This document shows, one piece after another, positions 1 to 8,669 of a DNA stretch of 64,000 nucleotides. Source of the DNA: Candidatus Poribacteria bacterium. GTDB taxonomy: Bacteria > Poribacteria > WGA-4E > WGA-3G. The notes below the pieces were generated by a model. That model made no database searches and had not been told where the DNA came from. It saw only the letters and a program-made list of their open reading frames with translations. The stretch spans positions 1 to 64,000 of the forward strand of contig PYJD01000009.1 in assembly GCA_003635315.1 (NCBI GenBank), written 5' to 3'. A program made the translations under genes and the position numbers. Numbering within the stretch: the stretch's first letter is position 1; every line of letters begins with the position of its first letter.

Positions 1-283
1 ACCATAGGCGTCAATTTAGCACATTTCCCTAACATGGTAGGTTCGGTTTGGAACCGAACCGGGTTTTTAGACCCGACCCGTAATGGGAGGATATCTATAA
101 GTAGGTTTCGGTGTCCACAAGACTTCAGAGGATTTTATGGGTTTTACGATTTATTTTTAATATCCAGAGCGGTTCCAAACCGCTCCTACCGGGTCTGGGT
201 TTACGAGGGTTGTTTTTCCTTAAATTGATACCTATGGAGATGTTATAATAAGAACAACTTCAACCATATCAGCGGATATCAAG
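1..283. repeat. Left-edge repeat region
   Basis: No gene is supported here. Bases 2-60 hold the palindrome GGTTCGGTTTGGAACCGAACC and are nearly identical to the reverse complement of 60144-60202. A second palindrome, AGCGGTTCCAAACCGCT, lies near 168-186 and belongs to the same family of paired-arm repeats seen at 17.8-18.1 and 60.2 kb. A TATAAT at 244-249 could be a -10 box for the following receptor gene, but no good -35 box was seen. Confidence 0.75.
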
Positions 284-2344
284 ATGCATTATATTAAAAA
301 AGACACTATAACAAACAGATATACCATCAAAAATCTATTATTCCAATTCCTACTATTCCAAATTCTAAGTTTCGTAAGTATTTCCGCTCAAGTAAATCAA
401 GAACCCGTTGAACTTGAAAAGATTGTTGTAACTCCCGGTAGGTTCATGATTTATGATGGAACTGTACCACAATTGTCTCTCTCCAAGACAGAAATAGAAC
501 AGTTCCCTCTAATTGGTAACGATATAATGCGTTCAGGTCATATTTTTCCCGGTGTTGTCGCCAGTGATTATAGTGCTCGTTTCAGTGTACGTGGAGGAGA
601 AAAGGATGGTGTCTCCGTACGGTTAGATGGAATGGAACTCTATAACCCTTATCATTTACAGGATTTTGGGGGTGCAATATCCATGATTGGTCTAAAGTTA
701 ATACAACGTGCAGATCTTTTGATGGGCGGGTTTCCTGCAGAATATGGTCAGAAGATGTCGGGTGTCTATGACATTACGACCAAATCTCCAAATCCAGATA
801 AGATCTCGGCTAATTTTGGTATTGATCTCATCAATACTACATTATTGTTGGAAGGACCGTTAACTACAAAGGGAACTGATAAAGGTGGATGGCTTCTTTC
901 TGCACGACGAGGTTATATTGACCTTATTCTGGCTCTCATAGATATTGATGAACAATACAAACCACAATATGCTGATGTATACGGTAAGTTTGTTTATCAA
1001 CTAACAAACAACGATACAATTACATTAAATGGGTTATACGGCTGGGATAAAAACCTAATTCGCGTTGATGATATAGACAATAATTTGGAATCGCAATATG
1101 GCAATTCAACCATTTGGATGAAATGGAGACACTCTTTCAACACATCACATTGGTCAGATGTTTATGTCTTTGCTGGGACATCGAGTCAAAATAGAACAAC
1201 TGGAAAAGAAGATTTTGATAATCGGGATTTCCGATTTCTGGGTACAAAGGTGGAATACACTGCTAACATATTAGAGAAACACACCTTACGGTCTGGTTTT
1301 GAGTGGCGGTGGTTATTTGGTGAATATCAATATGATGTCAACGAACGGATCGCTGGTATAGATAAATATAGACCCATTAATGCTAATATTGAAGATAGCG
1401 GGAGCGATATCAAGTTTTTCATACAAGATGAGTGGCAACTTCATTCAAAAGTCGCGCTGAATGTTGGTGGACGATATATTATACAGAACTATCGTGACCC
1501 TGATATACAAACCTATGAAATTAGTCCACGGATTGCCCTTGCAGTACAACCAAAAAAGAACTTAGTATTACGGGGTGCTTGGGGAATTTACCATCAACCT
1601 GTAGATATTATGTCTGTACCTGTCGAAGATGATATACAATCTGTAGGTCGCGCAGAACAAGCGATTCACTATATATTAGGATGTGAATACAATCCAACCA
1701 ACAATTTCCTAATTCGTCTTGAAGGATATTACAAGGAATACGACAATTTGGTAGGTAGACTTAGAGAATTTGGTCGACAAACACAGATCTTTACCTCACC
1801 TGAATCGGCGAATGCAAAAGGATTTGATGTATTTGCTTCCCATGCGGTTTCATCTCAATTTACATGGGGACTTGGGTATGCTTACGGTATCGCAAGAGAA
1901 CAGACAAATGATATATCTATCTATCGACAGAATGATCGACGTCATTCCTTATTTTTAAGTGGGAGTTATCAGATTACAACAAGTTGGCATCTGTATCTTA
2001 GTTGGCGTTTTCATTCAGGTGACCCGAGAACACCACTCGTACACAATCCTGTTACTTTAGATGGCAGTATCATAGCATGTGACAGACAGTTTGATGATGT
2101 ACATTCTGAACGTCTTCCTTCCTACCATAGTCTCGACTTTAGAATAACAAAACGTAGTCCATATAAACGATGGAATCTATCTTGGTATTTCCAAATCCTG
2201 AATCTGTATAACAACACGAATGTAGATCAATATGCCTTCAGTGAAATGCGGGACGAAGATACGAATGAAATTATAGGTTGTGAAATTGGTGAAGAACCCT
2301 TGTTGCCTATACTCCCAACCTTAGGGATGACGATTACATTTTAG
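284..2344 (+). CDS. TonB-dependent outer-membrane receptor
   Basis: This is an outer-membrane active-transport receptor; its ligand cannot be told from the sequence. The 686-residue protein opens with a hydrophobic signal segment (about residues 15-35). A TonB-box-like EKIVVTPGR (about 45-53) and a plug domain (about 60-165, with FSVRGG, LDGMELYNPYH and GGFPAEYG) follow, then a long beta-barrel region. It ends in an aromatic residue (LGMTITF), as barrel proteins usually do. The length is typical of short receptors without an N-terminal carboxypeptidase-like domain. No TonB, ExbB or ExbD gene is in the window. The ATG has only a weak ribosome-binding site, so the exact start is less certain than the family. 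Confidence 0.9.
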   Translation: MHYIKKDTITNRYTIKNLLFQFLLFQILSFVSISAQVNQEPVELEKIVVTPGRFMIYDGTVPQLSLSKTEIEQFPLIGNDIMRSGHIFPGVVASDYSARFSVRGGEKDGVSVRLDGMELYNPYHLQDFGGAISMIGLKLIQRADLLMGGFPAEYGQKMSGVYDITTKSPNPDKISANFGIDLINTTLLLEGPLTTKGTDKGGWLLSARRGYIDLILALIDIDEQYKPQYADVYGKFVYQLTNNDTITLNGLYGWDKNLIRVDDIDNNLESQYGNSTIWMKWRHSFNTSHWSDVYVFAGTSSQNRTTGKEDFDNRDFRFLGTKVEYTANILEKHTLRSGFEWRWLFGEYQYDVNERIAGIDKYRPINANIEDSGSDIKFFIQDEWQLHSKVALNVGGRYIIQNYRDPDIQTYEISPRIALAVQPKKNLVLRGAWGIYHQPVDIMSVPVEDDIQSVGRAEQAIHYILGCEYNPTNNFLIRLEGYYKEYDNLVGRLREFGRQTQIFTSPESANAKGFDVFASHAVSSQFTWGLGYAYGIAREQTNDISIYRQNDRRHSLFLSGSYQITTSWHLYLSWRFHSGDPRTPLVHNPVTLDGSIIACDRQFDDVHSERLPSYHSLDFRITKRSPYKRWNLSWYFQILNLYNNTNVDQYAFSEMRDEDTNEIIGCEIGEEPLLPILPTLGMTITF

Positions 2345-2485
2345 TTGATGTTATACTATTTCTAAATGAAAATGTCTCTTCTTTGTAGCACAAACTGTAT
2401 GAAGAATAAGTAAATATTTCGGGAATCCAGTCTATAAAAATTATCGTTGGGACGGGTTTCCCCGTACCGAATTGGAGATTGTCTG
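2345..2485. repeat. Convergent spacer with partial repeat
   Basis: This spacer separates two convergent genes. It contains a fragment of the window's short element family: an ACTATTTCTAAATGAA end followed by TTTGTAGCACAAACTG, near 2354-2396. A small hairpin (ACGGG / CCCGT, 2452-2465) lies just beyond the sigma-WD40 stop codon. It could help end the leftward transcript, but its T-run is about a dozen bases away, so it is not a convincing intrinsic terminator. Confidence 0.5.
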
Positions 2486-5227
2486 CTACAACCCTACTTC
2501 CCACAAGACAATTGTTCCATTCATACAGCCAGCAGACAACAGTTTTCCGTTAGGAGAAAAGGCAAGACTCACCAACAAATCGCCATGTCCACGCAAATCT
2601 CCGACTTGTTCACACGTCTCTATATTCCAGATACGGACAGCCAAATTGTCATAACCTTCCTCCCACCACGTCGCGCCAGCAATGAAACGACTACAAGGAG
2701 AGAATACAAGTGGTGTTGTTCGCCAGTAATGTGGTTTCGTTTGTGGGATTGAACGCAACGGCGTAAAATCTTCAGCATCATAAATGCGGATTTCAGTCCT
2801 CAACTCAGCAGCAATGAATTTACCACACGGAGAGTAGACAAGTTCTATAGGATCAATAGAATTTTCTATTTCCAACCTATCGATTTCCTGACAAGACTCT
2901 AAATCCCACAGACGCCGAGGTTCATCCCGAGCATAACTTATCAGTCTTTGTCCATCTGGAGAAAACGTTGATACACGACTATCATCAGTATGTCCCTTTA
3001 ACACTAATGGATTATCAGGATCGGTAATATTCCATACATAAATATTACCCATCTCACACCCGACTGCAATTCGATCCCCCATCGGTGAAAATTCGGGACC
3101 ACAATTCCTATCATATACTTCATCCGGTAAAGGAATTTTAGTGATAGGTTGATCGTGTGTCCGAATACGCCATGTTTTATGACGTTCCTCATGATGGCAA
3201 AGTATAACCCGTATCTCACTTGAAGGCATTACCACAAAACTACTTACATAATTATAAAAATAATGTGTGTTTTTATGACTTGTCTTATCTATATCAAAAA
3301 ATTCTAATCCATCAAAAGAAAGTGCTACAAGGTTATGGTCGTCAAGCCAAGCAATTTCAGGTCCAGGATGTAAAAAACTGAGCTCATGCACTACATCAAA
3401 CATAGGAACATCAGTTGTACTTTTACCCTTGTTATTGGTACGGTTTTCATCAGCAGACAATTCAATCAATTTGTTTGTGTATGCTTTCGCTATATCATAG
3501 GAGAACCAATAATTTCCAACACCCATACAGACTTCAAGTGTTTTTTCGTTTGTCTCAACATTCCAGACATCAACAGTATAGTTGGTGAATCCTGGAGCAT
3601 CTTCTGTTTTGTTAGGGTATCTTATAGCGTATAGTTGTCCGGTGTTTGAATAGAATGGATCCTGCACATTCGGAATTAGCTTCTGTACTGTACCTGTAGC
3701 GATCTCCCAAACCAGTAAAGTTTCGTCTTCTGATGCGATGTATTTTCTACAAGGTGAAAAAGCGATTGAGTTTATCCAATTACTATGTTCAGTGAAGTAG
3801 GTGATCTGTTCACTGGTGGCAATATCCCACACTGCGACATCGCTATAAAGTAGTTCATCATCGGTCAAGGTGCCATCAGTTGATGCACCCGCTATAAGAC
3901 GACTGTCCTGTGAAATTTCAAAGGTATTTCCTGCAAACTTAACAACTGGTTTACCTGTCTCCGGATCCCAAACATAGATTTGCTCATCTTCGTCATCTGG
4001 ATTCATAACTTCATTGTCCTTAGAGTATTTCTTGTGATTCCTCACCATCGATGCAAGCAACGATCCGTCTGGTGTAAAAGTAAGTCCCTCAATGTCATTC
4101 GTTTTCCACTTGTGTTCTCCACGATCCATCTGAGCAATCTGTTTTCCCGTGTGAATATCCAACACCCTGACATGTCCTTCTTGATCAGCAACCGCCACCC
4201 ATTTCCCATTGGACGAACACGCAAGACCAGCATACGCATTCTGATCCTCCATTTCAAACACGGTTTCACCTGTTTCTACCTCAACAACCTTGACAGATGG
4301 CGTTACATTACTTAGGATAACCCACTTGCCATCGGGTGAAAAATTGATTCCAACGACTAATCTTCCAATGTGATCCCATAGAGAGATCGGTTTCATTGTA
4401 GCGACATCATACCACCACAGTCCTAATATAGTTGACATTGCAAAATATGACCCATCGGGAGAAAGTTCAACACTTTTAACTTCCCCTTTGCCAAACCGTG
4501 CAAACAACCCTTCAGGTGCACCCCAACTTTCCCCAGTCGGTTCATTCGGATTAACATTAAAAATCGCAGGTCTTCTGTTATTTGACGTTTTACCTGTGTG
4601 AGTCTTTGTAGGTGTGTTTTTCGGTTGAACTATTTTTGATGTCATAGATACTCCTTTTGTGACTTCCGCATCAAATTCCTTTCGTAGAAGTGTCCGGATT
4701 TCCTTTAATTTCGTTTTAACAGTTCCAATAGGTAAATTACACTCGACAGCAATTTCTTTGATGTGCCACGATTCTAAGTAGAACAATTCAGCAACTGAAC
4801 GTACCTTTTGTGGTAGATGATGTATCGCTTCTTTTATATCTGCCATCAGCTGCTTCTCTCTATATCGTGCTGCAGCCTGTTGTTCTATCTGTTCAACAAT
4901 CACAGAATGTTCATGTGGGATTTCATTTCGAGATTGTCTTGTTAATGTGTAATATCGTTTACATGTGTTAAAGGCGATCCGATGTAGCCATGCGCCGAAA
5001 CTCTCTATATTTCTAAGATGAATTATATTTTGCCAAACAGCCACCCAGATGTCGGTGTGTATCTCTTCTGCGTCGAGTTTATGTCTGGAATTCGATCTGA
5101 CTACACCCTTTATCCGTGGCGTCCAGCGTGTAATGAGTTCAGAAAATGCATCCTGATCTCTATTCTGGACGTGTTGAATCAATTCTTCATCTGTGAGATT
5201 ACTCATAGCAACTATATTCTTCCGCAT
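2486..5227 (-). CDS. ECF-type RNA polymerase sigma factor fused to WD40 repeat propeller
   Basis: This is a 913-residue fusion. Residues about 8-80 match sigma70 region 2 (DQDAFSELITRW, FGAWLHRIAFNTCKRYY nearby). Residues about 135-190 match region 4, with the helix-turn-helix IKEIAVECNLPIGTVKTKLK. A basic Thr/Lys-rich linker (about 195-225) leads into roughly 680 residues of WD40-type repeats, recognised by recurring SPDGK/SPCGK turns and ending LWEVGL. No transmembrane segment is seen, so it should be cytoplasmic. ECF factors are normally about 180-200 residues, so the propeller is an added module that may bind a partner or sense a signal; that role is inference. An internal ATG at 5206 with a GGAAG upstream is a possible true start. 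No anti-sigma gene is adjacent. Confidence 0.9.
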   Translation of the reverse strand: MRKNIVAMSNLTDEELIQHVQNRDQDAFSELITRWTPRIKGVVRSNSRHKLDAEEIHTDIWVAVWQNIIHLRNIESFGAWLHRIAFNTCKRYYTLTRQSRNEIPHEHSVIVEQIEQQAAARYREKQLMADIKEAIHHLPQKVRSVAELFYLESWHIKEIAVECNLPIGTVKTKLKEIRTLLRKEFDAEVTKGVSMTSKIVQPKNTPTKTHTGKTSNNRRPAIFNVNPNEPTGESWGAPEGLFARFGKGEVKSVELSPDGSYFAMSTILGLWWYDVATMKPISLWDHIGRLVVGINFSPDGKWVILSNVTPSVKVVEVETGETVFEMEDQNAYAGLACSSNGKWVAVADQEGHVRVLDIHTGKQIAQMDRGEHKWKTNDIEGLTFTPDGSLLASMVRNHKKYSKDNEVMNPDDEDEQIYVWDPETGKPVVKFAGNTFEISQDSRLIAGASTDGTLTDDELLYSDVAVWDIATSEQITYFTEHSNWINSIAFSPCRKYIASEDETLLVWEIATGTVQKLIPNVQDPFYSNTGQLYAIRYPNKTEDAPGFTNYTVDVWNVETNEKTLEVCMGVGNYWFSYDIAKAYTNKLIELSADENRTNNKGKSTTDVPMFDVVHELSFLHPGPEIAWLDDHNLVALSFDGLEFFDIDKTSHKNTHYFYNYVSSFVVMPSSEIRVILCHHEERHKTWRIRTHDQPITKIPLPDEVYDRNCGPEFSPMGDRIAVGCEMGNIYVWNITDPDNPLVLKGHTDDSRVSTFSPDGQRLISYARDEPRRLWDLESCQEIDRLEIENSIDPIELVYSPCGKFIAAELRTEIRIYDAEDFTPLRSIPQTKPHYWRTTPLVFSPCSRFIAGATWWEEGYDNLAVRIWNIETCEQVGDLRGHGDLLVSLAFSPNGKLLSAGCMNGTIVLWEVGL

Positions 5228-5394
5228 AAGAACAACTATCCCGAATTGGTTTTAATTAATAGAGGATGATATATGGGAAAAAAGTTTAAAAATCTGTGTG
5301 GGTAGGACGGTCGTGACCAGGAGATCGCTCATTTAGAATATGAACAGTTGGGAAAGACAACAAAACTATCCCATAACTAACACAAGTCTTTATC

Positions 5395-6789
5395 TTAACT
5401 GACACTATCCTTAAAATCTTGACTCTGAAGACCATAATTCTGCATTCGATGCTGAAGTTGACGGCGTGAAATACCTAACAACTCTGCTGCCTTTGTCTGT
5501 GTACCGTTTGTTTTTGCTAACGCCGCGCACACATACTCTTTAATAATTTCCTCTAACGCTACACCACCTTCAGGTATACCAATCTCAAGTTCAGTTGTTG
5601 GTAGTGAAGTATCAATAATCTCAGGTGGAAGTTCATCTAAGTCAATAGAAGTGGTTTCTGACAATACAAAGATTCTATGTAGGTAGTTTTCTAATTGACG
5701 GACATTTCCGGGCCATTGGAAACGACAGAGAGCTGACATCGCGCGTTGTGTGACCTGTTTTGGCTCAGCATCCACATATTCATCACTAAATTTCTGAATC
5801 AAATAATTGATGAGTAGAGGAATGTCTTCCACACGCTCACGAAGGGGAGGAAGATGGAGTGGAATCACATTTAATCGGAAAAAGAGATCAGATCGAAATG
5901 TTTCATCTTTTACTGCCTCAACAAGCTTCTTATTTGTCGCAGCAATGACACAGACATCTACTTGTATGTTCTGATTACCACCGATCCTCCGTATCTCATG
6001 TTTTTCCAACACATGAAGAAGTGTACTTTGCATTTGAATAGAGATATCACCAATTTCATCAAGAAAAAGGGTTCCAGTATCTGCAATCTCAAAAATACCT
6101 TTCTTCTGTTGTATTGCGTCAGTGAATGCCCCCTTCTCATGCCCAAAAAGTTCACTCTCAATTAAGGTATCAGGAATTGCGCCACAATTAATCGAAACAA
6201 ACGGTTTATCTTTTCTATCACCATGTTCGTGGAGTGCGCGTGCCACAAGACTCTTACCACTCCCCGTTTCACCTGTAATCAAAACCTGTTTCACGCCTCG
6301 GTGAATAACACGAGACATATTCTTATAGAGTTGTTGCATTTTTTCACATTCACCAATTATATCGTCAAAATGTACCTCTGATGACACATCATCTGAATCC
6401 GATTCTCCTGCTGTTAATATACCACGTGTTTCTAATGCTCTATTCACTTCGCGTTTTAACACATCAATTTCAATCGGCTTTTCAAGGTAATAGAATGCAC
6501 CCTCATTTGCAACAAGATCAACAGCATCATTTATTTCAGCGAATGCAGTAATGATTAATACAGGTAATGCAGGATCAACCTTCTTGATTTCTCGCAGTAA
6601 GTCTCGTCCCTCAAATCGTGATGACATCCACATATCACTGATGACGATGTCAATCATCTGTTCTTTTATCTTTTCAAGGGCAGTTTTACTCTCTTCAACT
6701 GTCTCAACATCATGTCCTTCACGTTGTAAGATACGTTGTAATATCTTAAGTTGATCTTGATCGTCATCTACAATCAATATTGATGTCAT
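5395..6789 (-). CDS. Sigma54-dependent response regulator (NtrC family)
   Basis: This is a transcription activator for sigma54 promoters. The 464-residue protein has a receiver domain (1-120; acidic pocket VDDD at 8-10, phospho-acceptor D52 in SDMWM, conserved K104). An AAA+ domain follows, with Walker A GETGSGKS (173-180), the sigma54-contacting GAFTDA loop (220-225) and Walker B LFLDEIGD (241-248). It ends in a Fis-type helix-turn-helix (TKAAELLGISRRQLQHR, about 430-455). All the key residues are present, so it should be functional. It lies 33 bp downstream of the sensor kinase on the same strand and is very likely its cognate regulator. No sigma54 (-24/-12) site was recognised in the window, so the targets are unknown. 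Confidence 0.95.
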   Translation of the reverse strand: MTSILIVDDDQDQLKILQRILQREGHDVETVEESKTALEKIKEQMIDIVISDMWMSSRFEGRDLLREIKKVDPALPVLIITAFAEINDAVDLVANEGAFYYLEKPIEIDVLKREVNRALETRGILTAGESDSDDVSSEVHFDDIIGECEKMQQLYKNMSRVIHRGVKQVLITGETGSGKSLVARALHEHGDRKDKPFVSINCGAIPDTLIESELFGHEKGAFTDAIQQKKGIFEIADTGTLFLDEIGDISIQMQSTLLHVLEKHEIRRIGGNQNIQVDVCVIAATNKKLVEAVKDETFRSDLFFRLNVIPLHLPPLRERVEDIPLLINYLIQKFSDEYVDAEPKQVTQRAMSALCRFQWPGNVRQLENYLHRIFVLSETTSIDLDELPPEIIDTSLPTTELEIGIPEGGVALEEIIKEYVCAALAKTNGTQTKAAELLGISRRQLQHRMQNYGLQSQDFKDSVS

Positions 6790-6822
6790 TATATTATCTC
6801 CACTTATATATTCTTACTTTTT

Positions 6823-8667
6823 CTATTTCCCTGATTCCTCACTATGCTCAACAAAATCAGTATATTCATGATCAATAGTTCTTTTTATAGGTAGAAGAAT
6901 CTTAAATGCTGTCCCCATACCGACTTGACTCTTAACTTCCACTTTGCCCTTATGGGCAGATATTATCTGATGTGAAATCGATAGTCCAAGACCGACACCC
7001 CCATCAGTCTCTTTAGTCGTAAAGTAAGCATCATATATACGTTCCTGATTCTCTTCGGGGATACCTATACCTGTATCACGGATATCAAGCACCGCGAATG
7101 GCATATCACCTATTTCCTCTAAGGTTGTTGTGATGTATATACTACCACCTTTAGGCATTGCCTGAATACTATTCTGTATAAAGTTGAAGATCGTCTGTCG
7201 CATCAACATCTCATCTAACGCTAAATCGGGTAGTTCGGAATTGTAATTGCTAATAATCTGTATTTTTGCCTCTTCAGCAATAAGTACAAATTCAGATATT
7301 ACCGACTCTATTAGATTATTGAGATTTACAGTCTCCAATTTGAGCTTTTGTGGTCGGTTGAGCGTTAAAAATTGTTCAGACGTCTGTCTTAATTCTCCAA
7401 TTTTGTCATCAACAATGTCCAAGAACTCCTTAGCTTCTTCTATATCTTCGGAACTAACATGAGGTTGTGAGAATATATTCTTTAAATGTTGTGCAGTCAT
7501 GCCAATGGAATTTAACGGATTCCGGATTTCGTGTGCAACTCCCGCAGCAAATTGCCCAAGCGCAGCAATCCTTCTGGTATGTGAAGTTTTCAACTGAACA
7601 AACATCCGTACCAAATTTCGTGTTGCTTTCCCTATTTCATCAGAACCGTACCTACGATGTAACATATTTGAAAGATCACCGGATTCAGCCTTTTGAATAA
7701 TATCTGTCATCCGTTCAAGGGGTTTCATAATCAAATGGTTTGTCATAAGGTCAATTAATACTACCAGTAATACCCCAACAATTAGGATAAAGATCGCGTA
7801 TGTTAACAACGAGGAGCGGATGGATTCTTTTATGTATGGTACATCGAAAAAAGCACGGATATATCCTGTGTTTTTAGGACCTATATGAATCCAATATGTA
7901 TTATCTTTTAGCCATAGATGATATATGTCATTATTTTCAGAATCGGTAATAATCCATCTATTATTTTCAGCATCATTTCTTATTGTTGAATCTGGTGATG
8001 GAATTATATCATTTGAAATAAACATCCCCCATAATTCAGCGGAAAACTTACCATTATTTAGTGTCGATTGTGTCTTTTGATAGTCAAACTCAGGTTTTAT
8101 TTCCTCAATAGTAAAATCCATATTACTTGACAGAAGCATACGCCACACTTCAGGAGATAGTTCTTCTAAGGTCGTTGGTGTATTCAGATCTGATTGAGGG
8201 GGTTCCAATTGTTTAGGAGGGATAGTATATTTTGTTACGACTGTAGTTAGATTTTGTCCATCCATCGTATCTATTTTGGAACCAGCTCTCTCAATATGTT
8301 CCATATCCTCTTCATCCAAGAAAAATGTTGCTTCTTCTTGGGTGAGTAGGCTGGATCGGACACCCTTATTTCCTAATGTGACCTGTATGTTCTTAACATG
8401 CTTTATGGTAGGATCTTGTATAAGATTAAAGAGAAGTTGATCAATTCGTTCAAGATTGAAGTTTTGAGAGGACGCAATTTCTGAAACAACAGCATCGCGG
8501 ATTTTATTCTCGACTACTTTCTTTAGAATGGTGCCTTGTTCTGCACCGAACACATATTGCTCACCCATCTCCTTACGTAACCGAATGGTATAAAAAAAGT
8601 AGAAAACAACGAGTACTGCAATAACAGTTAAGTTGATTATTAAAGAATACTTCCACTGCAACCGCAT
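6823..8667 (-). CDS. Membrane sensor histidine kinase
   Basis: The chosen start at 8667 gives 614 residues, lies 2 bp after the glpK stop codon and has GGAG 7 bases upstream. A longer frame starting at 8718 would overlap glpK by 49 bp and lacks this support. Order: TM1 (about 8-26), a roughly 260-residue extracytoplasmic sensor region, TM2 (about 290-309), HAMP, HisKA with AAGVAHEIRNPLNSIG (phospho-acceptor near H379), and HATPase_c with an NFIQNSIQAM N-box, DTGIGIP and GVGLGLSIS. It should autophosphorylate and pass phosphate to the adjacent NtrC-type regulator. The signal is unknown; no PAS domain was recognised, and the periplasmic region has no family I can name. Confidence 0.93.
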   Translation of the reverse strand: MRLQWKYSLIINLTVIAVLVVFYFFYTIRLRKEMGEQYVFGAEQGTILKKVVENKIRDAVVSEIASSQNFNLERIDQLLFNLIQDPTIKHVKNIQVTLGNKGVRSSLLTQEEATFFLDEEDMEHIERAGSKIDTMDGQNLTTVVTKYTIPPKQLEPPQSDLNTPTTLEELSPEVWRMLLSSNMDFTIEEIKPEFDYQKTQSTLNNGKFSAELWGMFISNDIIPSPDSTIRNDAENNRWIITDSENNDIYHLWLKDNTYWIHIGPKNTGYIRAFFDVPYIKESIRSSLLTYAIFILIVGVLLVVLIDLMTNHLIMKPLERMTDIIQKAESGDLSNMLHRRYGSDEIGKATRNLVRMFVQLKTSHTRRIAALGQFAAGVAHEIRNPLNSIGMTAQHLKNIFSQPHVSSEDIEEAKEFLDIVDDKIGELRQTSEQFLTLNRPQKLKLETVNLNNLIESVISEFVLIAEEAKIQIISNYNSELPDLALDEMLMRQTIFNFIQNSIQAMPKGGSIYITTTLEEIGDMPFAVLDIRDTGIGIPEENQERIYDAYFTTKETDGGVGLGLSISHQIISAHKGKVEVKSQVGMGTAFKILLPIKRTIDHEYTDFVEHSEESGK

Positions 8668-8669
8668 TG

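Noticed and set aside
34-228. 64-codon open frame at the left edge
   Set aside because: It runs through two palindromic dispersed repeats, so its codons reflect repeat sequence.
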